A DNA stretch of 64,000 nt from Apium graveolens. Its lineage: Eukaryota; Streptophyta; Magnoliopsida; Apiales; Apiaceae. The notes below the pieces were generated by a model. It worked only from the letters and a program-made list of their open reading frames with translations. It searched no databases and had not been told where the DNA came from. The stretch is from NCBI RefSeq assembly GCF_009905375.1, contig NW_027419879.1, forward strand, positions 1 to 64,000. The letters are read 5' to 3'. Both the position numbers and the translations under genes were made by a program. Of the stretch, positions 1 through 10,076 are shown in pieces (within the stretch, counting starts at the first letter, position 1; each line of letters starts with the position of its first letter).

Positions 1-621
1 ACCAAAAATCTGCTACAACACATAATTTTTTATTATTATGATTTTGTGTCACTAATCAATATACAATTTATGTTATATAAATATTTAACACAATAAAATA
101 CATATCATATTTCATAATTATTAATTATTATTATTATTATTTTCATTACAAACTTACTCATAGAACTTAACTAAAACTTTCAAATCGAATTCTAAAACAC
201 TACTTTCTCTTTATTTAGTTTGACGGAAATGGTTACCGGACAATGGTTGGTTGATGAATATGCTCCTGTCAAACTACTGGTTGACTGCTAAAATAGCAAA
301 TCAAATATATTTATTTTTTTCTAAACTTTTTATCATATCACTAAATATATCGATATTGACATTTGCAAGGTTGGATCATTAATAAATATATTTAGAAAAA
401 TTGAAACATTAATATGACACAAAACACTAGTAAGAAATACTCGTCAAACTACTAGTTGACTGTTAAAATATCAAACCAAATACATTATTTTTTTCTAAAA
501 TATTTATTTTTGGATGAATACGTTTGTGTTATTGTTTGGATGTTTTTTGTTGGGATGTTGCATTGTTTTGGTTCCCGGTGGCTGTAAATACTACCAGGAT
601 GGCATGAAATTTACAGAACAT
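1..621. other. non-coding AT-rich stretch with a 60-bp direct repeat
   Basis: No convincing coding frame is visible. A segment at about 265-325 is repeated in diverged form at about 440-500; both contain GTCAAACTACT, then GTTGACTG, then a run of T followed by CTAAA. The stretch lies between the two unlike CACTA ends, so it is probably the inside of one of those elements. It recurs at 24528-25155 and 49022-49649. Copies 2 and 3 have three extra bases (ATT) that copy 1 lacks near 109. Confidence 0.6.
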
Positions 622-1242
622 TAACATCACAATGGTACATGTAAAACGATGTAAAAAATGTACAAAAGACATCATACAAAATAATATTAAACAAAGAAGA
701 ACTAAAAAACCGATGTGAAATAGTCATTTGACATCGGTTCTGGAAAAAAACTCAATGTATTTTAAGTCAAATAACATCGGTTAGAGAAATCGGCTGATGT
801 TAAACAAAAAGATTTAACATCGGTTTCGTGAAGACACCCATGTCTTATTCATCACTTCACATCGAGGGGCTAATTTAACCGATGTCTGATTAAACATTTC
901 ACATCGGGCAATTAATATAAATCATTGTCTGATCTAGCATTTCACATCGGTTTGTTCGAAAAAATTTAATAAATGGCTTTTAGAGCTTATATGTTTCATG
1001 TTTTAATGGATAAATACCTCATAATATACTCATATTCACCTAGAAATACTGTAATATAAACTGAAATTTGTTACAAAGACAGCACATTTAATCTTAAAAC
1101 CGATGTATAGTACTTTAATAGACATCAGCTGTTAACCGATGTCAAAGGCTGATGACATTTAACATCACACGCGAAGACATCGGTTCAGATTTTTTTTAAC
1201 ATCGGTTCTGAACCGAAGTCTGATCCCATATTTCTAGTAGTG
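622..1242 (-). mobile_element. CACTA transposon, one terminal region (ACATCGGTT family)
   Basis: The end at 1242 reads CACTACTAGAAATATGG on the minus strand, a typical plant CACTA (En/Spm-like) terminus. Inside it at least ten copies of ACATCGGTT or its complement AACCGATGT lie in both orientations, for example near 706, 734, 774, 812, 878, 941, 1100, 1137, 1176 and 1199. Such arrays are the subterminal transposase-binding region of CACTA elements. The terminus sits inside the RNase H part of copia-1, so CACTA inserted after copia-1. The flanking triplet TTA (1243-1245) would be the target duplication. No transposase is visible and the matching opposite end is not found. Confidence 0.85.
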
Positions 1243-1610
1243 TTATTGTCGCTATTCCTTGTGTAGATTAGACCGTACTCCAGCGTGCCACTGATATACC
1301 TGAGGATTCGCTTTGCAGCCTGTTGATGTAGTACTATTGGCTTCTCCATATATCTGCTTATGATTACCACTGAAAAGGCTATGTCTAGTCTTGTATGGAT
1401 TGATTAGTATCGCAAACCTCCTACGATACTCTTGAATTCAGTTGTGTCCACGAGCTTTCCTCCTTCATCTTTGGTTATTCGTTCTTTAGGATCCATAGGA
1501 TATTTAGTTGAATTACACCCCAGCATCCCAGCCTTCTCAAGGATTTTTTTTGCATATGCTGTTTGTTTCAACTCAATGTAATCATTCCCCAGTTCTACTT
1601 CTATCCCCAA
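1243..1610 (-). pseudogene. copia-1 end of RT and start of RNase H, truncated
   Basis: The frame begins in the connection after the RT palm with GIEVELGN and reaches the conserved stretch KRILRYISGTLEYGLIYTR that leads into copia RNase H. Between 1404 and 1370 (reading down) there is a frame break. The coding sequence ends where the CACTA terminus begins, so the acidic residues of RNase H are all missing. Two adjacent stop codons near 1612-1617 separate this piece from the upstream RT frame; a few substitutions would give the usual tyrosine pair there. The stops are shared by all copies and so predate the array. Confidence 0.85.
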
Positions 1611-1613
1611 CTA

Positions 1614-3706
1614 TTATGATAACTTTCCTAGGTTTCTCATCTCAAAGCGTGTATTCATCTGTTCCTTGAATTCTTCAATAACAGACACACTCGTACCCGT
1701 TACTAGTAAGTCATCGACATAGACCCCCATTAGCAGCATCTCCCCTCCAATTCTCTTTGTGTAGACAGCATGTTCATACGGGCATGGAATGAATCCAAGC
1801 TCTTCAAGACATTTACTCAACTTTGCGTACCACGCACGAGGTGCTTGACGCAAACCGTAGAGTGCTTTCACGAGTCTATAAACCAGCTGTTCGTTTCCTT
1901 TTTTCACAAAGCCCTCCGGTTCAGTGACATAGACCTCTTCCTGAATTTCTCCGTTTAAGAATGCCCACTTGACATCTAAGTGGTATACTTCCCATGAATT
2001 CTTTGCAGCAAGAGCTAAGAGTAGTCTTACTGTCTCTAAACGCGTCACTGGTGCAAACAACTCATCGAAGTCTCTCCCTTGTTGCTGAATATATCCTTTT
2101 GCAATGATACGCACTTTGTGCTTCACCACTTGTCCATTTGCATCCTTTTTAACTTTGTAAACCCATTTTAGGCCGATAGCCTTTTTGCCAGCAGGAAGCT
2201 CAGTTAGTTTCCAAGTGTGATTTTTTTCGACTGCGCGTCAATCTCATCCTTCATTGCCTGTTGCCAACTGTTTTCTGTAGCAGCCCTACTGTAGCTCGTA
2301 GGTTCGACTGTTCCCATCAACATAAGTTCATCATCGTCTAATTCTACTTCTTCAGTGGCGTCGTAGATATCTGTCAATTGTCTGAATTTTCTGGGAGGTT
2401 CACTGCTTTCTTCTGTTTCACTGTTTCCTTCTGCATTACTTTCATTACGAGCAGGTGGTGTGTTTGAGTGCTCATGGGTTTTGCTTTGGCCAGACTTTAT
2501 GCTCCATTCACTAGCATTTGAGTGTCCATCTTGTGTAATTTCTGGACTTCTTACATCCTTATCATCTTCACCCTCGACTGCATTCTTATCCACTCTTGTG
2601 TGCAAGTTAACAACAGTGAACGTACCCTGATAGTCACCTCTGGTTGTGTCCAACCTCTCCCAGCTCCACCCTTTCTTTTCTTCAAAAATTACATCACGAC
2701 TCACATGTACAGTACCGTTCTCAGGATCATATACTCTATACGCCTTTGAACCAGGTTCTTTCCCTAGTTTGATTACCATTTTGCTACGATTACTGAGCTT
2801 CGTCACTTGGTTTGCTGGAAGTTTCATGTGTGCTAAGCATCCGAAAATCCTGATGTGCCCCATATCTGGCTTTCTCCCAGTCCATGCCTCGTACGGTGTT
2901 ACTCTAGATAATGCCCTGGTGGGTAGTCTATTTAAAATATAGACTGAATATCTTACTGCCTCCGCCCAGAATATGGCTGGTAAGCTCTTTTCTTTTAGGA
3001 AGCTTCGGGCCATCTCCACAACAGTTCGATTTCTTCTTTCCACCACCCCGTTCTGTTGTGGTGAGTATGGTGCAGTGAGTTGCCTGGTAATGCCTGCTTC
3101 TTCATAATAGGCATTAAAAGATTTTGAAGTGAACTCACCTCCCCTGTCTGTTCGAAAGGTTTTGATTTTTGCTTTTGTCCCCTTTTCAACTTTTGCCCTG
3201 AACCTTTTGAATGCCTCAAATGCTTCGTCTTTGCTCTTCAGAAAATACACCCACATGACTCTGGTGTAATCATCTACACACAACAGAAAATACCTGTTTC
3301 CTGTCACAGTTGGAGGTGTGATTGGTCCACAAAGGTCTCCATTGATGATTTCCAATGCTTCCTTAGCACTGTAGATTACCTGGCCTGGGAACGGCTTTTT
3401 TGCTTGTTTTGACATGAGACAGCCGTTGCATACTTCACTCTGTGGGTTTATTTTAGGCATGCCAACTACCATCCTTTCAGCAGACATTAAACTCATAGCT
3501 TTAAAGTTCACATGCCCAAGCCGTGCATGCCATAACCAAGATTCTTCATCGACTTTTGACAACATGCAATCTGCAGTTTCACTATCTAGAAGAATTTTAT
3601 AGAGACGGTTTGTAGAATGTTTTACCTTCATGAGCAGCTTTCCCTTTCCTTCATAAACCCATAGGTACTTGCCTTTTATTATGAATTGATTGCCATCTTC
3701 AGCCAT
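1614..3706 (-). pseudogene. copia-1 integrase and reverse transcriptase, frameshifted in this copy
   Basis: Same coding block as the intact frame at 50644-52734, but a 2-base insertion (GCGCGTC for GCGTC) near 2233 splits it into an integrase part (2204-3706) and an RT part (1614-2129). Integrase keeps the HHCC zinc-binding residues, the three catalytic acids (GDLCG, TDRGGEF, NGVVERR) and the C-terminal GKEPGSKAYRVYDPE region. RT keeps WVYKVKKD, LDVKWAFLNG, LYGLRQAPRAWY and YVDD. The insertion is absent from the other two copies, so it is a private mutation or a sequencing error. Confidence 0.9.
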
Positions 3707-4218
3707 CTACCCAAGAGAGTTAATATTACTACATAACGCAGGGATATAGTATACCTTTGTCAGAAGTCTGTCTTCTCCATTCTTGCACCTTAGCCGAATT
3801 GTACCTCTTCCTTCAATATGTACCATCGACCCGTCACCAAACCTGACTTGTCCCTTGACACCTTTGTCCAACTCTACAAATTTTGATAACTGACCTGACA
3901 TATGATTGCTAGCCCTATTGTCGAGGTACCATACGTTTGAGGCTGTCTGATTATTTGTAACCGTCTTGTCCAACTTTGGTGTCACTCTACCTTCGTCAAC
4001 CAGCAACATCTTTTCAGTTATTAGTAATGCAGGTTCGTCGTCCTGCATTTGTGCCAGGTTGGCCTCTTCCCTTTGCTGGACGTCACGCTTTGATTTCTTG
4101 CATTCAGCAGCGTAATGTCCGTAACCCAAGCAGTTGAAACACCGTACTTTGCTCTTGTTTCATGTTCCACGTACAAAGTCTCTTCGTCCCTTTGAGTGTT
4201 CATACCCCTCTGATCCAC
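3707..4218 (-). pseudogene. copia-1 zinc knuckle and protease
   Basis: The frame has a CCHC knuckle (CFNCLGYGHYAAEC) of nucleocapsid type. It is followed by a protease region with YLDNRASNHMSG where copia proteases carry D-T/S-G-A-S. The catalytic triplet is therefore altered (DNR), so the protease is probably dead. The frame ends NINSLG then stop at 3707, immediately before the methionine that opens the integrase frame. The linker usually found there seems to have been deleted. A stop near 4158 separates the knuckle from upstream gag. All changes are shared by the three copies. Confidence 0.85.
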
Positions 4219-4328
4219 TCCTTCCGTTCTGTTTCAGCCAATCTTCTTGTGTGAGAAGCAGTTGAGTCTCCTTATTCTCCCTTTTTGACCATTCTTTCGC
4301 TGTTAGCATCAGCTGTCCTCCACTAGTA

Positions 4329-4922
4329 TCATTCAAGCCCCCTCAGTCTTTCTTCATGTGCCTTCAGAGACCCAACGGTTTCTTCTACAGACATGGTCTC
4401 TAGATCTCCAAATTGCTCGATGATGGACGCGATTTGAAGAAATTTGTTGGGCACAGCTCGTAGTAGCTTCTTCACTACATAATCTTCTTTGATTTCTGCT
4501 CCCAAAGATCTAATAGTGGTCACCAATATATTGAGCTTCATGTTAAAATCATCAAGTGCGTCTGTGTCTTTCATTCTCAGTGATTCAAACTCGGATTTGA
4601 GGGTTTTAATCCTTGCTTTTCTCACACGTTTCGCTCCTAAGCACATAGTTTTGACGGCTTCTCACGCTTCCTTTACTGTCTTTTTCTCTGAAACAGCTAG
4701 CAGAATATCCTCCGGAATTCCTTGATAAATGGAAGCCAAAGCCACTTTATCGGTCCTTTCCTCGATCACCGTCGTTGAGCCTGTACTATCTATTGCAGAC
4801 CACACTTCCTGTGCTTCCATGTATACCTTCATCTTGATCGCCCATGTTGTATAGTTTCCTCTGTTTAGCATAGGATAACTCAGCCCGATCGTCCCCTCCT
4901 CCGTTTTTCCAGTTTCCACCAT
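4329..4922 (-). pseudogene. copia-1 gag
   Basis: The frame starts at the methionine of MVETGKTEE (codon at 4920-4922), the first ATG downstream of the PBS that matches copia gag N-termini. It shows the expected NYTTWAIKMKVYMEAQEVW motif, then IYQGIPEDILLAVSEKKTVKEA, then a stop (TGA, near 4660, in the place of a conserved tryptophan). It continues in frame with KTMCLGAKRVRKARIKTLKSE and VGSLKAHEERL. This is the capsid-like gag of plant copia elements (DUF4219/UBN2 type). The internal stop is in every copy, so gag was dead before the array formed. Confidence 0.88.
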
Positions 4923-4964
4923 GGCTATCTTTGGCATGTACTTTGGCATAAACAAATGTTACCC

Positions 4965-4976
4965 GCTCTGATACCA
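4965..4976 (-). other. copia-1 primer-binding site
   Basis: The minus strand reads TGGTATCAGAGC, the complement of the initiator tRNA-Met 3' region used by most plant copia elements. It lies three bases from the TG that opens the adjacent LTR on the plus strand. Confidence 0.9.
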
Positions 4977-4979
4977 GAT

Positions 4980-5273
4980 TGCGGGATATATCAAGTTTAT
5001 ATTAGTGTTTGTATATAACTGAAAACAAAGAGAAAGTACTTCTGAATGTGCTGATCATTCAATTAAAAGCAATTACAAAGATAAATACACCTGTGAGCAG
5101 ATGTGATCCTAAAAACAAGGACTTACTTTCCTAAAAGATAGCAGCTTCCTAACGTTTTATTCAACAACTCTCTGCACTATCTCAGCTAATAATATGACCA
5201 AGTCACACACTAAAACAAAGAAATAAAATAACATGCAATAATTAAATAAGCACGCTCTTGATTAAAACTAACA
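4980..5273 (-). repeat. copia-1 5' LTR
   Basis: The segment starts TGCGGGATATATC on the plus strand just beyond the PBS and is taken to end at AACTAACA. Read as the element runs, this gives TGTTAGTT to ATCCCGCA, 294 bases. The inner border is firm because of the PBS. The outer border is inferred from the TG/CA rule and from the restart of copia-2 RNase H sequence a few bases later. There is no second LTR to align it with. Confidence 0.65.
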
Positions 5274-5280
5274 AAAATAC

Positions 5281-5612
5281 GTCTTGCTAGGTTAAATATA
5301 AAGCTGTTGTCAATGCAGCAACTGCAAATTTGTGAATTAAAAATTTACCCTTGGTGTTCCACTCTTATAACCACCCCAGATTGTTTATGCACTGATGCTG
5401 TATTTTTAAGTTCAAATCCAATCTTTCAATCAATCTCGTATAAAGCATATTTATGTAGACTTTTATTCGTAAACGTGTCTGTCATGGAATGTTTCATGTG
5501 AAACATGTAGATACCAAAGATCAAAAGGATGACATCCTCACCAAACATGAGTCAATCAAGTCCTATCTTGAAAGGATAATAGATAATTATGCTACACCAT
5601 TTAATCATGGAC
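5281..5612 (+). pseudogene. copia-2 RNase H C-terminal relic
   Basis: Across frames the sequence gives EYKAVVNAATANL-like residues. Next come FLSSNPIF (the LSxNPxFH motif) and a decayed stretch in the place of the conserved TKHI-to-HFVRE segment, and finally HVDTKDQKDDILTKHES, which matches the end of plant copia RNase H. Several stops and frame changes make it clearly dead. An 18-base imperfect palindrome, ATGTTTCATGTGAAACAT, lies at about 5489-5506 within it. Confidence 0.7.
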
Positions 5613-6239
5613 TATTATGCACATTATAATGATAATGATAGTAATGTTAAGCAGGTATGTGGGGATGATATTAATGTTAAGCCGGAAAATGGTTAAGCAG
5701 TAAGGTAAGTAAAAAAAGGTGGGGATAATATAGATAACTAATAACTACGTTGTACCATTTAAATCATGCACTATTATACGTACTGTAATGATGTTATTAT
5801 CATGGCATAAAGTAGTTAGGCAAAGTAGTGGGATAGTTCAACAATTAATAGCTTAGACTTCTATATCATCTCTGTCATGTGTAATAGATCTGCTAATGTT
5901 ATACTTGTTGGAGTTTTTAATCTAAACATAGTTAGTATTTTTAATTAGCTGCTTTTTAGTCATTATCGTCAGTTTGTCCTGGTAATATGGCAGCAGAATC
6001 ATTTTAGGAGATTTGATTTGATATCAAATGTGTGGAGTGAAATAAGGAGTCTGTTAGTTGTAGTGTGCGAGATTTTAGCATCCATTTGGGACTGAGGCTC
6101 GCTTATATATTTTGCATTGCATCTTGTTTCTATGTATCTCTTTATATAAAAAGTTCTGCAGTTTTCTCTATCATATAGTTTTTCATCTCTCAAGTATATC
6201 TTATTGTATAAAAGGCTATTTTGCTGGTTAGATTCAGCA
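5613..6239 (+). repeat. copia-2 3'UTR and LTR-like region
   Basis: The right end, CAGCA at 6235-6239, lies two bases from the PBS, as expected for an LTR end. A TATA-like TTTATATAAAAAG at about 6141-6153 would fit its promoter. The left edge is unclear; TGTTGGAG near 5908 is one candidate. In the left part a segment of about 60 bases is repeated in diverged form (about 5575-5640 and 5715-5795, each with ACCATTTAA, ATCATG and ACTATTAT). The same region recurs at 30145-30774 and 54644-55274. Confidence 0.55.
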
Positions 6240-6241
6240 CG

Positions 6242-6253
6242 TGGTATCAGAGC
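6242..6253 (+). other. copia-2 primer-binding site
   Basis: Perfect TGGTATCAGAGC on the plus strand, complementary to initiator tRNA-Met. It is opposite in orientation to the copia-1 PBS 1.3 kb away. Confidence 0.9.
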
Positions 6254-6290
6254 AATAGAACCTGGAGACACCTGTTGTTGTTGCTGTGGA

Positions 6291-6473
6291 ATGGAGCCTA
6301 CGACCATACAGAAGGAGAGTTCGTTCAGATTAAGTTACCAAGTGTTAACAAAGACCAACTATGCAGTCTGGGCACTCAAAATGAAAGTGTTCATGCAAGC
6401 CCATGCTGTGCGGAAAGCCATTAAACTCAAGGTGACTAAAGATGGAAAGGAGACTATAAAATTGAGTATCTAG
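6291..6473 (+). pseudogene. copia-2 gag N-terminus
   Basis: Starts MEPTTIQKES, 37 bases after the PBS, and contains LTKTNYAVWALKMKVFMQAH, the N-terminal gag motif of plant copia elements, followed by AVRKAIKLK. It ends at a TAG after 60 codons. Beyond that only faint gag-like residues are seen. The related but distinct motif in copia-1 (NYTTWAIKMKVYMEA) shows that the two belong to different families. Confidence 0.85.
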
Positions 6474-6732
6474 CTTTCGATTATACTTTACGAAAGTATA
6501 TCTGATTTGCAACACTTTAGTTGTGCATCGTTCGACAAAGAGAATCTGAGAATATAGATTAAATGAGTGTTTTATTGATACGTTGAAATTAATTTTTTTC
6601 TTATAAGAAGAAATAGGGATAGAAAAGTACATGCCTTCCAAGTGTAAGTTTATTGTTATAATGTTTATATTATTTAACTTGGGAAGTTAAAATATTATAA
6701 ATTATATGATATTGATTAAGATGTTATAGGAG

Positions 6733-6975
6733 AGGCGGATGGGAGGGGATAGTGATATCGAAAGCAAGAGCCTTGGGCCTGGTACCGTAACTCTTCATGG
6801 AATTTGCAAGTTCCATAGTCGTGAAAACTTCTTTTGCTGCCTTGTTGAAATCTGTTCTATTAGTATATTGAAATCTACTGGCTAGAAAACTCCTGCAAGT
6901 AGTGTGAGGGGCTCTTCATCACCGAAAGTACCTTTAGTAAATTTGTAGCTCTTTCAACAACAGCATCCTGGTACA
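6733..6975 (-). pseudogene. unrecognised exon-like relic
   Basis: On the minus strand a frame without ATG reads RFQYTNRTDFNKAAKEVF, continuing TTMELANSMKSYGTRPKALAFD. A second frame just upstream reads DAVVERATNLLKVLSV. The composition is less AT-rich than the surroundings and looks like protein, unlike the neighbouring DNA. I do not recognise the family. It recurs at 31265-31500 and 55767-56001, with small indels in the upstream part. It could be a captured or degenerate host exon, or an old element fragment. Confidence 0.35.
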
Positions 6976-7717
6976 GATTGCTTAGCATTTTAGTTTTCTT
7001 TTCTTGTATTTTTGTAGGATTATAACTCATAAATTTAATGCAGTTTGTTAAATTATTGCCAACGTTTATTCCAGGAGTTAGGGTGATTTGTTAAAGAAAT
7101 ATTAGACTTTTCGTGATTGATTTAGTTTACAATAGTTATCCTGATGATTGGGATTTTGCTTAATTAGATTAAAAATCTTCTCAGACTAATCAATTCTTTT
7201 TTTATTGGTTAAAATATGTAAGCATGCAATACATTGCATTTGGCTTGATAAAATTTTGGGGATACAAGAACAGAATGGTCATAAAATATCTTCCTTTTAG
7301 ACTGACTATACTTATTCGTACTTCTGTTTCCCAGAAAAGGTAATGAAATTACTATTTTTGCAGGTTGAAGAAAGGGTTCAGAGAAAAGGTCTTGATTTTT
7401 AAAAGTCTAAGACTGGTTCTGTTCTAGCATTTAAAGTCAGCTTCACAGAGTAATCTACCACGTATATCTCTTGATTGACCAAGTTTTCTCAGACCATGAG
7501 GCAGGTTACAAGTTTGACCCTCTTTTCCTGGTTCTTATACTCTAAAACTTCTACTTTCCTCGAGCTCTAAAAGTGTTAGCGCATATGCTTCTCTCTTAGT
7601 GTGTTTTTTAACATTATATATATTATGTATATGTGTTATATAGGAACGGATGATAGCGCTAGCACAAGGGAGGGGAAGCTGATCTTTCGAACCCTTTAAA
7701 ACTTTCTGGTGGAAGTT
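6976..7717. other. non-coding stretch, nothing recognised
   Basis: AT-rich DNA without a supported gene. The same stretch recurs at 31501-32243 and 56002-56748. The gap at 6474-6732, between gag of copia-2 and the exon-like relic, is likewise empty apart from fading gag-like residues. Confidence 0.5.
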
Positions 7718-8304
7718 GCAAATCAAGAAGAACCGGCATTCAAATCAGAAATGACCAATGGTCCGAAGATTAAAGGACTTTTTTTAGAACTAAATGGAAA
7801 ATCGAAGATAAAAAGAATAGCATTGGTTTAACTATAACAGTGATAAAAGAGTTGTGACTTTTGGATGAAATTTAGAACTTTGTTTATTTTGGTTAAGTTG
7901 GAACTTTGTATTTGTTGAATTTGAACTTTGATTAATAGTTCTTAAGTTAAATATATTATTAAGAATTCAATATTCCAAAGTGTCATCAATGGATATTTTT
8001 ATGTTGGTAAAAATAGTAAAAAGTGTTACAATAAATACAATAGTGTTACAGTATAGACAAGAGTGTTTATAAAAAAAGTGTTACAATAAGTTATATGTAA
8101 CCAAAGAATTTAATTATTTTACTATATTGTGTTACAATAGCAAAAATTATGTTGCAAAAGAGTTTATCACAACATATTTTTTGGTGTTATTAAAGGTTTA
8201 GGGGTGTTGTGATGGAACTGTGGTTGCACATGTTTGGTGTTACCATATATACTGAAAGTGTAACCTAACAGTGTTATCATAGACCCCTATCACAGTACGA
8301 GCAA
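7718..8304 (+). repeat. dispersed repeat B1 (GTGTTACAATA-rich)
   Basis: A non-coding segment that is repeated in diverged form at 12767-13352. Shared landmarks are GCAAATCAAGAAGAACC at the start, CCAATGGTCCGAAGATTAAA, TTGTGACTTTTGGATGAA, AAGTGTTACAATAAAT-like motifs, GGTTTAGGGGTGTT and ATCATAGACCC near the end. The short motif GTGTTACAATA recurs several times in it, a pattern like CACTA subterminal regions. B1 lacks about 60 bases that B2 has near its end. Copia-3 begins directly after it. Confidence 0.75.
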
Positions 8305-8324
8305 TTCAACTATACTCTAGCAAG

Positions 8325-9450
8325 TCAACTATGAACCTTTTAAGCTTTAAGGATATTCGTCTTAATGAGTTTCACGTGGAAACTACTAGTGAGGGCGGAA
8401 AATAATATCTCCTAATCACTTCATCTACCTCAGGCTATAAGAAAATCTTGGAGAAATTACCATCAGTCTCTTCTGGGTTGTATACCACACAAATAAAGGT
8501 CATTGAGTCTTACAATGTCACTATTCCCAAAATCGTTGATCCAAAATCCCTTATTATGTGGCATGATAGACTAGGTCATCCAGAAGTCTCTATGATGCAT
8601 CGTATTATAGGAAATTCTATGGGACATCCTCTTAGACACCATAAGATCATACCACAAGAAGAACTTCCTTGTTCAGCTTATTCTCTAGGAAAATTAATTG
8701 TTCGACCATCTCATGTTAAACTTTAAACCGAATCCCCCAAGTTCCTAGAACGGATCCAAGGTGACATTTGTGGTTTCATTCATCCATCTTCAGGCCTATT
8801 CAGATATTTCATGGTTTTAATTGATGCATCAACCAGATGGTCTCATGTATGTCTACTTTCTACCCGAAATTTAGCTTTTGCCAAACTGTTTGCCCAATAA
8901 TAAAGTTACGAGCCCAATTCTCAGACCATCATATTAAATCAATTTGTTTAGATAATGTTGTTGATTTTACATCCTCAACTTTCAATGATTATTGTGTGAT
9001 GGTTGGGATCTCAGTCGAACATCCAGTAGCGTACGTACGTACTCAAACTGGTTTGGCAGAATCTTTGATTAAAAGACTTCAACTTATCGCTCGTCCCTTA
9101 CTTCTTAGAGCCAACTTACCAACATTTGTTTGGGGTCATGCTATATTACATGTTGTGAACCTAATAAGAATTAGGCCATCCTCCTATCATAAACAATCTC
9201 CCCATCAACTAGCACTTGGTCAAATTCTTGATGTCTCTCATTTTAAGATTTTTGGTCATGCCGTATATGTTCTCATTGCCCCACCTCAAAGGTTAAAGAT
9301 GGGATCGTAAAGGAGGATGGGTATATATGTCGGTTTTTGATTCACCATCTATTATAAGATATCCTGAACCACTAATTGGGGATGTTTTTACTGCTCGCTA
9401 TGCTGATTGTCATTTTGATGAGTCAATATTTCCGACATTAGGGGGAGATA
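8325..9450 (+). pseudogene. copia-3 pre-integrase domain and integrase
   Basis: It starts near FKDIRLNEFHVETTSE. The zinc-type motif WHDRLGHPEVSMMHR follows, but the usual CxxC pair is reduced (ELPCSAYSLGKL). The integrase core has GDICG, ICLDNVVDF and QTGLAESLIK in the places of the three catalytic acids, all three still present. RRMGIYVG and a CHFDESIFPTLGG block mark its end. In this copy an A is missing near 8898, giving an early stop; a stop near 8724 and further breaks near 9310 are shared. Confidence 0.87.
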
Positions 9451-10076
9451 AATTATTGCATTAGATGAACCCTTACTTGACATGGAATACATCAGGATTA
9501 AAATGTTTTAGATCCGAGAACTAATCAATGTGAATCTGAAGTTCAAAGAATAATTCATATGCAAAATATTTCTAATCAAATCCATATGCTTTTAGTGATT
9601 CTAGGCATATTGTTAAATCACATATACCTACCATTAATGCCCTAGCAAGGGTTGAAATACCTATTCATAAATCAGTTCCCGAAGAATTGATTAATAATTC
9701 AAAACCATGCCAGAAGCGCGGTAGACCAATTGGTGCAAAAGATGTTGTACCAAGAAAACGAAAAACGATTGGACATGCCTCTGAAGTGGCAAATGTTCCA
9801 GACAATACCCCAGAAGTGGTATCACCTCCTGAAGAGGTTAAAACCCCTGAAGTGGCAGTGACAAAACCACCAGAAGTGGTATTGCCTCTAGAAGAGGATA
9901 TTGCCTTTGAAGTGGCACATACTTCCGTAAAACAAAGGTACCTGAAAGTTATGAGATCTCATTAAGTTATGTACATAATGGAAAATTATTGGATCGTGGG
10001 AGTATTGAAGTTGATGGTGTATATGCTTTTTCTGTGGCATGTGATATTATTATGAACACCGATCCATAATCACAAT
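9451..10076 (+). pseudogene. copia-3 integrase-RT linker with PEV repeats
   Basis: The open part (9687-9965) begins with CQKRGRPIGAKDVVPRKRK, a basic patch common at this place in one group of plant copia polyproteins. It then has five imperfect repeats around EV(A/V), with DNA core GAAGTGG preceded by CC or CT: EVANVPDN, EVVSPPEEV, EVAVTKP, EVVLPLEE and EVAHTS. The stretch before 9687 is frameshifted. The RGRP core resembles an AT-hook, but its position inside a polyprotein argues that it belongs to the transposon. Confidence 0.75.

Larger units (their letters stand above)
1243..5273 (-). mobile_element. Ty1/copia element copia-1, 3' truncated, copy 1
   Basis: Read on the minus strand, the order is 5' LTR (4980-5273), initiator-Met PBS (4965-4976), gag, zinc knuckle, protease, integrase, reverse transcriptase and the start of RNase H. 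Integrase before RT is the copia order. The element stops at the CACTA terminus at 1242; the rest of RNase H, the polypurine tract and the 3' LTR are absent from the window. Its outer edge falls in the RNase H of copia-2, so it appears nested in that older element. AAAAT at 5274-5278 would be one target duplication. Confidence 0.88.
5281..6473 (+). mobile_element. Ty1/copia remnant copia-2 (RNase H - LTR - PBS - gag), copy 1
   Basis: Three copia landmarks on one strand appear in an unusual order: the C-terminal part of RNase H (5281-5612), an LTR-like segment ending CAGCA at 6239, then PBS (6242-6253) and gag N-terminus (6291-6473). A normal element has gag first and RNase H last, so the LTR here is shared by the tail of one element and the head of another. 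Copia-1 cuts it on the left. To the right gag fades out at about 6560. Confidence 0.75.

Noticed and set aside
622..1242. The ACATCGGTT array as a CRISPR-like or satellite repeat
   Set aside because: The motif is short, occurs in both orientations at irregular spacing, and leads to a CACTA terminus.
2522..2942. Plus-strand open frames opposite the copia-1 linker and integrase
   Set aside because: They are shadows of the minus-strand integrase-RT frame; their translations have no family features.
1243..5273. Endogenous pararetrovirus or Ty3/gypsy element
   Set aside because: Integrase lies before RT and the motifs (YVDD context, LYGLRQ, GKKAIGLKWVYK) are those of Ty1/copia.
9708..9770. KRGRP patch read as a host AT-hook protein
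   Set aside because: It lies exactly between integrase and RT of copia-3, on the same strand, as in related copia polyproteins.
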